Assembly: GCF_000350225.1 (NCBI RefSeq)
Contig: NW_005178851.1
Coordinates: 1 to 64,000, forward strand
Reading direction: 5' to 3'
DNA length: 64,000 nt
Source: Chondrus crispus
Taxonomy: Eukaryota; Rhodophyta; Florideophyceae; Gigartinales; Gigartinaceae
Shown: one piece after another, positions 1 to 10,978 of the stretch
Layout: each line of letters opens with the position of its first letter
Numbering within the stretch: position 1 is the stretch's first letter
Program-made: the position numbers and the translations under genes
The notes under the pieces: model-generated
Seen by the model: the letters and a program-made list of their open reading frames with translations, nothing else
The model's database searches: none
Told to the model about the DNA's origin: nothing

Positions 1-1569
1 TCATCGACACTTCCCTTCGTTCCACCGAATAAATTGCATTTCCTTCTCCTATCAACTTCCTCCTCTTGTTGCATTTTTCTTCTCTTTATCCGACACGTAC
101 GTCATTTTTCTCCTCATTTTCCTTTTCCTCCTCTTTATCCAACGCTTTGACGGGGCCCACACGCCTCCCCCCCTTTTTCTCCGCTCGGATAGTATCAATC
201 AATTCCCTCGTTGAGGTCCGGAGGCTAAGGATTGCCGTGCATTGACTGATGCGGGAGACTTAGTCAAGTTACGGTACGAAAACGGATGCCGTTTCTCCTT
301 GCCAGGGCATTCTTCTGGGTCCTCTGTGTTCACCCTGAGCAAAACGCTTCCTTACACAAACTTTCGCATCGTTTTTGTGCACCCTCTTTGAGCGCTGCAA
401 GCAGTCATCTCCTACGAAAGCGTCGCACACGTCAAATCAGTCCACCGTCAGTGTGTACATGTATATGTACGTCGTTATCGTTTCTCCTACGATCCCCGCT
501 TTGTGGGGGGGAACAGTGTCTCCCACTTCCCGAGCAATGTCAACAGAAGTTACACATATACGCTCCAGCGAACGAGGTACGACCGGACAATTTCTTCGTC
601 AACAATGCCCATCGGGTTGTCAGGTAGCTTGCCCTTGGCGAATTCGCAGCTTCTCTCTAAGTGGGAGGGATTCCCCTCGCCAAAGAGAAACAAAAATGAA
701 TACGAGTTCCGACACATCCGTTATAGTCAAGGGCATGAACGACCGACCACCCAGAAGTCGAGCGCACGTCCGTGCTTGCGCGTCTCATACGATACGATTT
801 GTGCTCCTCCATTTATCCCGTTTCATCTCCTTGATCTCGAGGATCGTTGATGACGTTTCACGTCCGTGACCAACATCCTGGCGACCAGTTGAACAGTAGC
901 GATAGACATTATTGACGGGACCCGGCCTCGTTCGGGGTCGTAAATAATTCTTACGACCAGTGGTGACTCATCCGAAGCTCTGTCGCTGGCAGCGAGCTGT
1001 CTGGTAGTTTTTGTTTCACTGCTTGGGCTCTTGGACAGGGTCCTAAGTGAGCCTTTCATGGGGCTTCTATGAACCCTCTTGGCTCGTCGGGGTGGGGTCA
1101 CTCCTCACTAAAAGAAATGTACATTGAACAGGTAAAGGAGAGGACCCCAAAAAAACGAAAGACGAAGCGGGCGTGGTTGAAAGGAAGAGAGATAGGAACT
1201 CTACCTCGTCGTGGTAGTTGGTCCCATTATGGGAAGAAAAATAGGGGTGGTGCGACGCTCTTGGCTCCGTCATGAATAATACGATCACAAGCTGACCCTC
1301 ACAGGGCTACAGATTAGTTTGTCAATTCTCTCTTCTTTCCATTTTTTCTGTTCTGGTGACCACGACGTGGTCGGTTGTGATGGAACGTCCGGTGAGCTGC
1401 TTCCAGGTTCCATAAAAAGTGCTCAATGCTACGAGATGCGGGTTCGTCCACAGCGGGACGTATCAAGCCACATCTCTCGATATCCTAAGTACAGCATTGC
1501 CTCTTTGGCTCCCCTTCAATCGCGAGTAGGCCGCGACGCGGGCTGTCGCTTGGTGTATCCCCGTGGGCT

Positions 1570-2300
1570 TGTCTGAAGTCTTTTTGCGACGATCGTCGGT
1601 CGTCTACCAGACCATCCGTTTCCTTCTACTTCTCCTCTGTAACGAGGTCCTGTTGAGCGATACAAAACAAAAAAATTGACAAAAGAAAAGATATAAGGGC
1701 GAGCGGATGACGTTGTCTCGACAGAGGTAACGTTCGTCGTGGTTGCAAATCGTGTACAGTGCACTTATCCCAAAAATGCTCAGCGTCCCATGCGCTCGAC
1801 CGCGTCACTCTTTCCCTAAAATTAGTTAAAAATTCCGAGCGGTGCCCTGTGTTCCACTTGCGCATCGCGACACTTGTCGATCTTCACGGGTTGTTGTTGC
1901 GGTGTACTCGGGAGTGTCCAGAAGTAACACCCCCTCGAATTACACTCCGGAATGTCCCCTGGCTTACGCAATGGGCCATCCAACGACAACTGCCTGCCCT
2001 TCGGACTCTCCCCTCGCATCGTGGTGCACCTCTTCATCCTCAAGAGGTACGCCTCACACGCCTCCGTCACCCGTTCCTACCACGCCCTCGAATTGGTCGT
2101 ATCTCGCATCATCCACCTCCTGTCGATCCGCCTCACTCGCGTGCCCCGGCACCTCAACCACGTATTTTCCACGCCTTCCCCCTAGGCTCGAAAGTTATCC
2201 CTTTTGCCAATCTGGCTCAATCCTCCATGCGCTCCGAAAAGAGAAAGTTTCGTCGTTGTTCCTGGGGGGAGGTTCTTGGACTTATCTAAACCCATACATT
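1570..2300 (+). repeat. Dispersed repeat, inverted copy of 25450-26150
   Basis: The stretch from the A-rich 'gatacaaaac' motif near 1665 to about 2100 matches the reverse complement of 25450-26150, including the segments around 1760-1800 and 1860-1990. A related A-rich motif occurs at 51995-52030 in B3. The repeat is therefore a component of the family-B post-pol region. Its translations look alike in both copies, but neither shows a start-to-stop gene that I recognise. Confidence 0.65.
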
Positions 2301-2448
2301 GAAGTTCCATCAACTTGTGCCTCATAAAGGCTATGTTTGGAGGACTCAACGCTCTTGGCAGGGTCGGCCTTCCCCGGCCGCGACGATCATGCGGAGCTGG
2401 AATAATTCTCGATGAGGCGTCATTGAGGATTGTAGGAAATCTCCCTTG

Positions 2449-2730
2449 TTACAGTCCAATGCAGACGACGCCCTCATTAGCTGACATCGATTCGATGCAC
2501 ACGACAATCGCGTTTCCTTCCCTCATAATTGTTCGAGTTGCGGGGATACGTTCACAGCTCTCAACAGTATTTAGCAAGCCGTCGTCGGATACGTTCCACA
2601 TTGTAGAAATGCTGTCTCTCTCCCCTAAGATCGTCCCTTGGGTTTCAATCCGTTTCGCACCTGTGACGAGATCCTGCTGGAATTCATCACTACCGTGCGC
2701 GTCTGACTCTTCGCGCTCCCCCTCGCCGCG
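2449..2730 (-). pseudogene. Unrecognised open stretch, sense to element B6
   Basis: A frame of about 93 codons is open between a TGA near 2731 and a TAA at 2449-2451, without an obvious start codon. Its translation has a normal, non-repetitive composition (for example TMWNVSDDGLLNTVESC). A second open stretch in another minus-strand frame covers 2690-3142. The pair could be the remains of one frame-shifted gene downstream of pol, or chance. I recognise no family. Confidence 0.2.
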
Positions 2731-3550
2731 TCATCCACGTTCCCCTTCCTCGCTGATTACACCTGTCTTCGCTTCCTTCGGAAGTGCCCTCCTGCTTTTT
2801 GCGATGCCACTGTATGTTATCCATGTCAAACCCAAATTCCAATTCTTCTCCCGGTCGTGGGCTCCGTTGTTCCTTTTCGTCATCATCCCCATTTGGGACT
2901 TTGACAACGCGCCCTTCTCCCGCGACCTTCTTCTTACTGTCTCCTTCTAATCTTTGTAGACCGGATGACTGGCCTCTGCAGTACGGGGTCATGTCCCTGA
3001 CATCACCTAAAAAGTAAAACAGACAACAGCAGACCTGATGAGATAAAGAAACGAGAAAGGCCAGGGAAGTGGGGTTATAGTAGCCAATTTGCAAGTACAT
3101 CGCTCGCAGTGCAGAAAAACGTATGTGCGCGACAGTGTCCATGCCTGTTGATCAGTCTCCACAATAGTTTCTCTCAATAAAGACGTTGGTCCTGGAGGGG
3201 TGCGTGTTACCAAACGGGTTTGTGACGCTTTGTGGCCGTCAGCGGGTGTCTTGCACGGTTTTCGATCTTAGCCGATGGCAAACGACCGTCCTCTCTATGT
3301 GCGCGTGACGGTGCAGTTCCACGCGGTCTCTGTACTGCAATACGCACCTAAAAAGGGGGGTGAAAAGAAAGGAAAATATTTGGATATGAAAAGTGGTCCG
3401 GGTTGGGGGACACACGTGTGAATAATTGCACAGTTTTAATTTTTAATTATTTTATTTTATTTAGTTAATTAGTTGGCATTAATTTTGCTGACACTAGATT
3501 AGATCTAGGATCTAGCGCCGCGAGCTACTGTAGTGGCTCCGGCGGGCCGA

Positions 3551-3556
3551 TATATA
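3551..3556 (+). promoter_or_regulatory. TATA box of the B1 LTR
   Basis: TATATA within GCGATATATACCTTAG is conserved in the B LTRs, for example at 36241-36246 and 46062-46067, and inverted in the LTRs near 28505 and 35285. It is the obvious candidate core promoter. In B4 the same site reads TGTATA (61739-61744). Element A inserted about 10 bp downstream of it. Confidence 0.6.
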
Positions 3557-3562
3557 CCTTAG

Positions 3563-3567
3563 CCCTC
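3563..3567. repeat. Target site duplication of element A, left copy (CCCTC)
   Basis: CCCTC directly precedes the left end of element A and recurs at 16620-16624 directly after its right end. In intact B LTRs the sequence is a single CCCTC (TTAGCCCTCTGACC), so this is a 5-bp duplication as expected of a gypsy integrase. Confidence 0.95.
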
Positions 3568-4238
3568 TGTAGCATAAACACCCCCAGCGATAGGGGTGTA
3601 TGCACAGTTCGACCGAGACCCTTGTCGATCGGGAAGACGGGGGTGAAGCGGGACACCAGCTAACGGCACCGGGCAGCGGGCCCGGGTAGCGTGGTTGAGC
3701 GGGAACGGGGAGGACGCCGGTACGCGCGAGCGGTTCGACGCCTCGACGCCCCGGTGCGGTACTGGGTAACGATCCAGTACCGACGGGCGGAGGCGGAGCC
3801 GGCTCGTGGGCGTACCGCGCGCGTCCTCAACCCGCGCTCGGTGCCGCTTCTAAGGTAATTAGCGAGCGTTACCTTAGAATAAGCGGGAAGTCGGACCTTG
3901 ACGGTCGGTGGGTGACAAGTCCATGCTTGTTCTCCTCCACCGCCGCCGGTCCGCTCCATATTTAATGTACATAATCACCTATCATAGTAGTACAGTACCG
4001 ATGTACTGTAGCGACGTACTGTAGTGGTCGGTCGACACTGTAATACTGTCAGCCATCGGGGCTGACAGTACACGTGTGTGCGCGCTCTTCGGTCCCGCGC
4101 GTACACGTGTACACGTGCGCCCCCTGTACTTGGGGGTACACGTGGTGGTACTGTAGAGCATCGAGCCCTACAGTAACCGATCCGATTCTGAGTTGATCTA
4201 ATCTAAAATAAAGCCCCAAAGGGGGGGGTTATACTACA
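3568..4238 (-). repeat. Element A 3' LTR
   Basis: 671 bp, from TGTAGCATAAACACC to GGTTATACTACA as read on the plus strand; the ends form an imperfect 10-bp inverted repeat. It matches 15950-16619 with few differences. It contains a perfect hairpin at 4044-4070 (arms TACTGTCAGCC / GGCTGACAGTA), several GTACTGTA repeats and four CACGTG-containing palindromes between 4069 and 4150. Confidence 0.96.
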
Positions 4239-4252
4239 CGGCCCCCCCCTTA
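4239..4252 (-). promoter_or_regulatory. Element A polypurine tract
   Basis: Read on the minus strand, AAGGGGGGGGCCG lies immediately upstream of the 3' LTR terminus TGTAGTATAACC. This is the position and composition of a plus-strand primer tract. A second copy of this tract and its flank lies at 8568-8602. Confidence 0.75.
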
Positions 4253-7200
4253 AGCGGGGACGTCTGCGTCCACGGGTGCTTGTATAGAGAGCCATGTCCG
4301 ACCGAGTAGCTGCTGCGGTCCGTTCCCTCTGTTCCGTCCGTTCCGTCGATCCCGATCTCTGGTCGGTGTCCTTCGTGTCCCGCCCTGTGCCCCCTTGCGC
4401 GCGTCCTGTGAGCGCCATTAACTCACGACAGAATTCCCGTGTTCTGCGCGTTTGCCTTCTCGCGTTCCTTCTGCGATCCAACCTTGTTTCATTCATAGTC
4501 CCATCGGCCGTCAACGTTACAACCCTCCTGTCGATAATGTTGGCTACGTCGTACCAATCTGTCTTGGCATCCTCCGATCCGTCTCCGTCGCCATACCCTA
4601 CCGAGAGTTTACCCCGTGCCGGTCCACTACGGTATGCTGCGTCCGGCCCGGTAAGCGCCTCATGACTCGCAATTATCTTCGCGAGCACGCTCCCCCTTTT
4701 TTTTCTCTGGAACAGCTTCCCCGTCCGAGCTCACGGTACCTGCCATCTCCATATATTTTCGCAATCCGTTCCTTGATGGTCGCTCCCCTTGAATCCTCTT
4801 CGAACCGCCCGTAATTGTAAACTCAGGTTCGCCGGTGTCTTTCTTCACCAGCACAATGCCGGTAGAGCTCCATACACCTCCCTCATGGGGTCTCTCGGGG
4901 TCCGCTGTGCACCACGAGCCTCACGTCAAAATGTGGGTTCGTGGTGTCTTCTCGCAAGCCAGTCGCTCGTGTCATCGCCATGGTCCCCTGGCACCAGCCC
5001 TCCGACCGCATCTCGACTCTCTTGATACATCACGTCCGTACGCCAAGACATCCGCTGCTCTCCTGTCCCCGTACACGCCGTCTCCTTTATGACTCTCGCA
5101 CGAGTACGGCCGTCCCACAATTGCCCCCACCTCAATTTGCCGACCCGTGCCACGGGGGGGGACAGGTGGAATTTCCACTCATGGTACTCGTCGGTCCTTC
5201 GGGGGCGTGCCGCTTAATTTCCTTCTCGCGATCGCACGCTGCGGGGGCGCCGTGCCCTCGCACTTTCGCGCGCACTGCGTCCCCGTCCCTTCTGGACGCC
5301 GGTCGGGGTCTCGCTTTGCGTCCGGACGGATAGGGAGGACCTGGGTGTACTGCACGCCAAAGGGGGGGGGACATCCTCCTTTGGGTTCGGGGTCCGTTGG
5401 ACCACTCTACTTGTCTTGATTACTTCTTACCGCGTATGGTGCGTGGCTCTTCGTTATGCCACACTTACCCGTCCGCTTTCCCCTTCCTGCTTCCCCACAT
5501 CGACCCTCTTTCTCGTCGGAGCCGGGGGCCTCTTCCGCTCGTCCTCCCGCGAGCTCTGGTACGTCGCGTTGGTGTCCTCCCGCTTCCCGTGCAGCGGGGG
5601 TCTTCGTGATAACATCGCACACGCACAAGGGGACGACGCGACGTAGCGGTAGGTCGGGGCGTTTCGTGTGGTAGGCGAGTCTGTGGAAGGCCTCTCCATG
5701 AGGGAGATAGTGTCGGTGCCGCGCGCGTAGGCGACTCGCGGTTCTGCGCTCACGGCGAGAGCGGCCTGGGGCATGAGCATGCGCCGCTACAGTGCACAGT
5801 CCTGTGCCCTTGGTCCAATCACGAAAATAAATCATCAAAAATTAGCCACCAAAAATTCCTCGGCGAATTTTTGGCTAAAATCCCCTCACGAGCGGTGATT
5901 GGTGCGCTGTCATCTGCCAGCCAGATTTTTCCAAAAAATGGGAAAGCGATGTCGCCGAGGCTCCATCATGCGATGGCGGGCTGCCTCGCGTACAGTACCG
6001 CGAGCTGTCCGTGAGGAGGGTCGATGTTTTTGATACGAGGTCTACGCTGACGAGGTGGCCGGTGATTCAAAGGGGGAGGAGCGTCGGCGCTCCTCTACGA
6101 TGAGAACTGAAACGGAGGGGCTTGGGGCTGGACCTACGGAGGTCCGTCTTTTTCGTGATTCCTCGGCTACGAAGCACGTGTGGGTTCGCGCGTTTTCCCC
6201 TTCTTCCTCTGCCGAATTGCCTTGCCCCGGTCTGCGCAACCCCCTCCATTAACCGGAAGACAGGTGGCTGTCGTTATGCGGATGCACTCACGGCCGCTCG
6301 TCTCGGCATCCGTGGCTGGTGCCGCCTCTCATATCGTATCAGACTTGTCGCTCCTCGTCGTTGACGGCGGGACGCGACAGCGTTGGGTGTTTTCGTAATT
6401 GGCGCGCCTCTGTATGCTCGAATCGGCGTGGTTGCGCTTCTGCGACGCGGGCGACGGTTTTCTTGCGGACTGTGCTGGGACGATTTCGGGTTCCAACTGT
6501 TTTCTTGGTGGGAGTTGCGGCGTTTCCCGCCAAAGATTAAGGTTCCACGAAAAAGAAGGGAAGTGAGGGGGTGGTGCGAGTCGGTCGCTTTCGTCAACAA
6601 ATTTGTTCTTTGCTGAGGCTTCGCAGCTTCTCATTACCGTCCACGGCCCGACTCTCGTACGGGGCGAGCCGTCACGCCGTCTCGCTCAAGGGGGTCGCTA
6701 GACTCGCCGCAGAGATCATCGATGGAGACCTCCATTTGCGGATGGGGGGCCGTGTTCCCTCATAACTCCAGATTTCTTTTCTCTTCTCGGGTATTGCCCG
6801 TTCCGTTGGCTTGTCTCTGTCCGTCCTGACCCTTCGGTACTTACTTTACTCGCATAGATGGAGCCGTATCCCCTTTTCCGTCTTCGTCCGCCACCCGTCG
6901 TGAGGCGTCTCCCTCTTTCTCCAAGGCCGGCTCTCTCTCTGTACGCTATCTCGGGGAGGCCGTATCCAACCACTTATTTCGACAGTCACTCACTCTAGTG
7001 CGGGATACGCCCTCGCGACGGTTGGGGGCCTCTCCGCGAAAGGCGTAGGTGACGAGATCGTCTCGCCAGTCGTGCCGCGAGGGTACATCGCGTGCCCTTC
7101 GTCTGGGGCAAGAGCACAGGGCCTTTCGGGAAGACCCCCGTCGAAGTCCGGCACAGCGGCGTGTCGTCCGTTGAGTATGTAAACGCCGTTGTTTTCGAGG

Positions 7201-8567
7201 TGCAGACCCCGAAGCGGGTACCCGGCTCGACGTGGTCGGCCACGGAGCCGTCTTTATCTGTGGTCGCACTCTACGTCGCGACTACGACGCTTCGTGCGGA
7301 GTGCGCGCGGTGGCGTAATCACGCCCTTGCGGCGAACAGTCGCATCGGTTGCGCAACCTACTGTGCCCCTCCACTTCGGTAGCAAGGGCTCGAAAGCGCG
7401 TGAGTGACTCGCGCTCGTCCCTTCCTCAGCCGTGGCCATCCCGGACGTCGTCGCTTGCAGGAGGGTGGCTCGGGCCACTCGCTCAACCGGTGCGCGGCGG
7501 TCCGCGTGAGGAGGGGACCAGGAGGGAAGGCCGATCGGTCGGCTTATGGCGCGTCGGGCTTTCGAGTCACCCGGTCGATGCGTGCGTACGCTTCAACCTC
7601 CCGCCCGCCTCCCTTTCCGGTCAGGGGGCGGACGTGTGTACCTCCTGCTGGTACCCGTTGTACCCCCGTGCAGCGCCGTGGATTGGGACTTTTTCTCGTA
7701 ATACACGTGTACTGCGACCTTTTTCCGTCCGCCGCGCAATCAGAAAATCATCCCCAAAAATTGTCATAAGTTCCCGCGAAAACAATTTCTGCCAAAAAAT
7801 CAGAGCACGGTTCCTGATTGGTGCGCTGTCGTCTGAGGAAGAAATCTTCCCAAAATTAAATCATGGCATGCGCCGTGATTAGCGACAAAAAGTTCTAATT
7901 GGGGCTGACAGTACACGTGTGTGCGCATATATTGGTGCCCCTCCGACCGAGTTGCTCTCGCGCTTACGCCCCTTCCCTAACTATCCGGGCGACTGTTGAG
8001 GCGAACGCAGCCTCACTCGCCTGCTCATCTGAAAACGCCATTTGCGCGTTTGCTCGTGCACGACCCCTATCGATAGGGTCATGACCACGTCGTCCGTCGG
8101 GTTATCGGACCCGGATGCGGACTGAGGGCTCGAAGTGCGCCCGAACCCTCTCGGATATTCCGAGACACAAGCAACGGGCATTCTGGTCGCTTACTCTGCC
8201 CACCGAGGGGCTCTCGTGATTCCACCGCTGATCGCCTCGTTCGTCGGGCGCCCCTCCTCGCCGTGGTTGCTGGACTTAACGGATCGTCCGGCAATCCTGT
8301 TCGGGGGGGGGGGTCGTCCGACTTTTCCAATCCGAACGGGGTATTGCAGTCCTCGTAATGTCGGTCATTACGAGGGCCCAACATTTTTTCGGGCAGTTCG
8401 TACTGTCCTGTTCTTATGTCTCGCGTCCTTGACGTCCGAGAAGTCAAGACGACTTGACTTGAACCCGTCCCCGGCTGTGACCCTCCGATAGGGTCTGCCG
8501 ACCTCCTTCGCTTCCCCTTTTAGTCTGTTCGTGCAGGCTGGGGTTAATCCGCAAAGGAGCGGTTGAC
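4253..8567 (-). other. Element A post-pol region, no intact gene
   Basis: 4.3 kb separate the end of pol from the PPT, unusually long for a gypsy element. Seen here: a 21-nt near-identical motif twice in A/T-rich surroundings (5896-5916 and 7815-7835), and a 26-nt exact copy of an LTR segment (7901-7926 equals 4058-4083). Two minus-strand open stretches (4203-4688 and 4660-4854) read as ordinary hydrophilic protein but match nothing I know. The plus strand holds a possible decayed antisense gene (separate entry). The long post-pol region parallels that of family B, but I see no sequence match between them. Confidence 0.6.
6055..7400 (+). pseudogene. Possible decayed antisense gene in element A
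   Basis: On the plus strand, antisense to gag-pol, protein-like open stretches follow one another in shifting frames: 6055-6250, about 6230-6398, about 6985-7130, and 7092-7382 (96 codons, containing FVWGKSTGPFGKTPVEVR). The composition looks coding, but no single frame is long and no family is recognised. The antisense position resembles that of the family-B asORF. It may equally be chance open frames in GC-rich DNA. Confidence 0.25.
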
Positions 8568-8602
8568 GGTCCCCCCCTTAAGCGTGAAGGTCCGCGTTCA
8601 CG
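8568..8602 (-). repeat. Second PPT-like tract at the end of element A pol
   Basis: GGTCCCCCCCTTAAGCG followed by a GTCCGCGTTCACGG-like flank repeats, with a few differences, the PPT and its flank at 4240-4275 (CCCCCCCCTTAAGCGGGGACG, then a TGCGTCCACGG flank). The tract overlaps the TAA stop of integrase (8578-8580). It could act as a second internal plus-strand primer tract, or mark an old duplication bounding the extra 4.3-kb region. Confidence 0.55.
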
Positions 8603-10584
8603 GTTTGGGTGAGGTCCCTGCCGGTACGTCTCCGGAGGCGTTGGGCGTAACGAGACACCAACTCCTCCGGAACGTGAGTCCGCGCAGTCCAAGTGGGCGC
8701 GTCGTAATCCGCCCGCTTGATGAGGAACTCCGTAGTTCCGTCTTCCATGACTCGATGTCTCAGTAGCCGTTCGACGGCATACTGCGTTCCCGCGGTGACC
8801 TTATCGGCGAGGTCCCGCGGGGTCGTCGTACTTGCTCGTGGCGCGTCTATCGGAGACGGCGCGTACACGCAGCGGTCGGCGGAGACTCGCTCGGTGACCC
8901 CATCACGATCGATCGTGATGGTTCGGTGGTCATTGGCGAGCACGCGGTAGGGTCCGACAGCGGGCGAGGCGAGCTTGTTCGACGTCTTAGCCCCATCGGT
9001 GGGGTTGAGATATACGTATTCCCCGGGACGGAACCGGGAATTAATACGTCGTATGCGCTTATCGAAGTTGCGCTTGTAGCGAGCCTGCGTCCGACGCAGG
9101 CTCCCGTAGGCCTTTTGGATAGTCGAGTCCAAGGTCTTGAGGAACTCGGCACGTTGATTCCCCCTATCGGAAGGGGGCGCGTCGCCGTCCGCCCGTCGGA
9201 GAGAGAACTCCGGCGGTGGCCTGCTGAGCACGAGCTCAAACGGCGTGGTGCGTGTGGTGCGATGTATGTGGGAGTTGTACGCATACGTAACCGGCCCCAC
9301 GTACACATCCCAGTCGTCCTGGTGTTTACCCACGTAGTTCCGCAGCATCGAGGCGATTGTTCGGTTATATCGCTCGACTTGCCCGTTCGTCTGGGGATGG
9401 TACGCCGAAGTGTACAAATTCGTTATCCCCAGAACGCGGCACGTGCTGTGGAAGAACTTGGCATTAAACTGAGGGCCGTTGTCCGAAAGCAACGTGCGAG
9501 GGACGCCATACTTGAACACCCACGAGTCGCAGAACGCAACTGCGACCGTGTACGCTGTTATCGTGCGGAGCGCAACGACTTGCGTCAGCTTACTGAAGCG
9601 GTCCGTAATCAAGAGCAGGAACCGTTTTCCTGTCTTCGTCTTGGGGAGCGGCCCCAAGATGTCGATTGCGAGGCTCTCGAGAGGCCTCGTAGCTGGAAAC
9701 AACCTCAATCGGTTGAGATGTTTCCTCAGCTTGACCCGGTTCATCGCGCAGGTTCGACACCCTCGCACCGTGGCTGCTACGTCTGCAGCCAGGTGGGGCC
9801 AGTAGTACTCGCGTCGAAGTGCATAGTACATACGGTTCTGGCCCGGGTGCCCCGCGATGGCCGGGTTGTGGCACAGGCGAAGGAGCCTGGCGCGAAGCGT
9901 CCGAGGTACCATCACCTGAACGATATCAGGGTCGAAGGAGTGTCTCCGTTTGAGCACCCCTTGGTGGTCCTCGAAGAACGCGGAGTCCCGGGACTCTGAC
10001 TGTCGTGCCAAAACGGTTTGGCAGAAGTCATCCACGCGTTGCTCCTCGGCTATCTCCGCTATCGTAAGAGGGGCCGGAAGGTCGTCCTGCGGTGGGGCGA
10101 CCGGGGCGTCGAGCACGCCAGCCTCGGGGTCTTCGGCGCGCTGGATGTCGGCAGCGTCGAACTCGTCGTTCTTCTCCCAAAACGAATTGGGTCCTTGGAG
10201 AGCAGGGGCTTCGTCGTCGCCTCTCGGTTCGTCGCGCGTCCGTACGCACGACCTTGTTCGGGCTTCGGCTTGGTTCCGTGTCGTTATGAAGACATGGACG
10301 GCCTGATGATCACAACTCGCGGTACAAGAGTGGTCCGCGAGCTCGTTCGATACGTCTCGAACTTTCGTGCCCCCGTCCAAAGTGGGGATGTCGTCATCCA
10401 CCTCGACGGTGGGGCGAGGGTCATTGGCGACCTTCGGCGACACGAGTCGTGACAGGGCATCGGGCACCTGATGCACGCGTCCGGGGCGGTACTGAATGGT
10501 GAAATCGTATTCAGCCAGACGTAGTCGCCACCGGGTGAGTCTTCCGGAACTCTCGGTGAGTGACATGAGCCATCGGAGGGCGTC
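8578..10584 (-). pseudogene. Element A integrase with C-terminal chromodomain (3' part of pol)
   Basis: The open frame runs 8578-10566 and joins the RNase H frame through a 1-nt insertion near 10585. It begins in the end of RNase H (LRWLMSLTESSGRLTRW, then ADALSR-like PDALSRL). Next comes the zinc-binding domain (H, H, then CRTCAMN as the CX2C pair), then the catalytic core: D in LAIDILGPL, D in LLSDNGPQF, E in GQVERYNRT. After a basic spacer, about 50 C-terminal residues (YAVERLLRHRV, then TEFLIKRADYDAPTWTA) align with the chromodomain of family B, but the central W-Y of the aromatic cage is replaced. Integrase inserts the cDNA into the host chromosome; a chromodomain would bias target choice. 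The core residues are intact; the frame is broken only upstream. Confidence 0.9.
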
Positions 10585-10585
10585 T

Positions 10586-10978
10586 ATGGTCCGTACGTAC
10601 GGTGAACTTCGTGCTTTCTACGTACGGCCGTAGTGTGCGGACGACCCACACTACGGCGAAGCACTCGCGTTCCGTAGCGCTGTAGATGCGCTCACTATCG
10701 GACAGTGAGTACAACCAATACCCCACGGGGCGCCAGTCGTTCGGCTCTTCGTGCCCCTCAAGTAAGGTGCAGCCGAGTTGGTAGGCACTCGCGTCGGTGT
10801 CTATCATGTACGGACGACCGTGCCGGGGCAACGCGAGGATCGGCGGGGCGATCATGCACTTCTTAAGGTTCTCGAACGCCTGAAGTTGCAGCTCCGTGGG
10901 GTTATAGAAATCGGGATCCGAATCCTTGCGCGTCATGTCGGTCAGAGGACGCGCAATCTTAGCGAACCCCTTAACGAA
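10586..10978 (-). pseudogene. Element A RNase H fragment (pol, between TGA and frameshift)
   Basis: It is in the same frame as the RT upstream, from which it is separated only by the TGA at 10979-10981. It reads FVKGFAKIARPL, then the RNase H core: D in MIDTDASAYQLG, E in SATERECFAVVW, D in FTVRTDH. At TDH an extra T on the plus strand (about 10585) shifts the frame; without it the next codons read DALRWLM, as in family B (TDHASLRWLM). RNase H removes the RNA strand of the RNA:DNA hybrid during reverse transcription. Confidence 0.88.

Larger units (their letters stand above)
1..3330 (-). mobile_element. Post-pol region of an older family-B element (B6), no intact gene
   Basis: This stretch has no convincing complete gene. 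Positions about 1-200 are C/T-rich and resemble the tract just downstream of the antisense gene of B5 (30850-31500). Positions about 1570-2300 match, in reverse complement, 25450-26150 in the post-pol region of B1. Because the match is inverted relative to plus-strand B1, this copy should lie on the minus strand, with its pol to the right; B1 begins at 3331 and appears to be inserted into it. The rest of B6 would lie outside the window. The element identity is inferred from these two matches only, since no LTR or pol of B6 is visible. Confidence 0.55.
3331..3567 (+). repeat. B1 5' LTR, left part (U3 side)
   Basis: It starts TGTACTGCAATACG, one base from the consensus terminus TGTAGTGCAATACG shared by all B LTRs. 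It matches the first 237 bp of the complete LTRs at 36021 and 61512, and breaks off in CCCTC, where element A was inserted. The LTR continues at 16625. Confidence 0.93.

Noticed and set aside
8926-9999. 357-codon plus-strand open frame
   Set aside because: Shadow of the element A integrase on the minus strand; no protein features.
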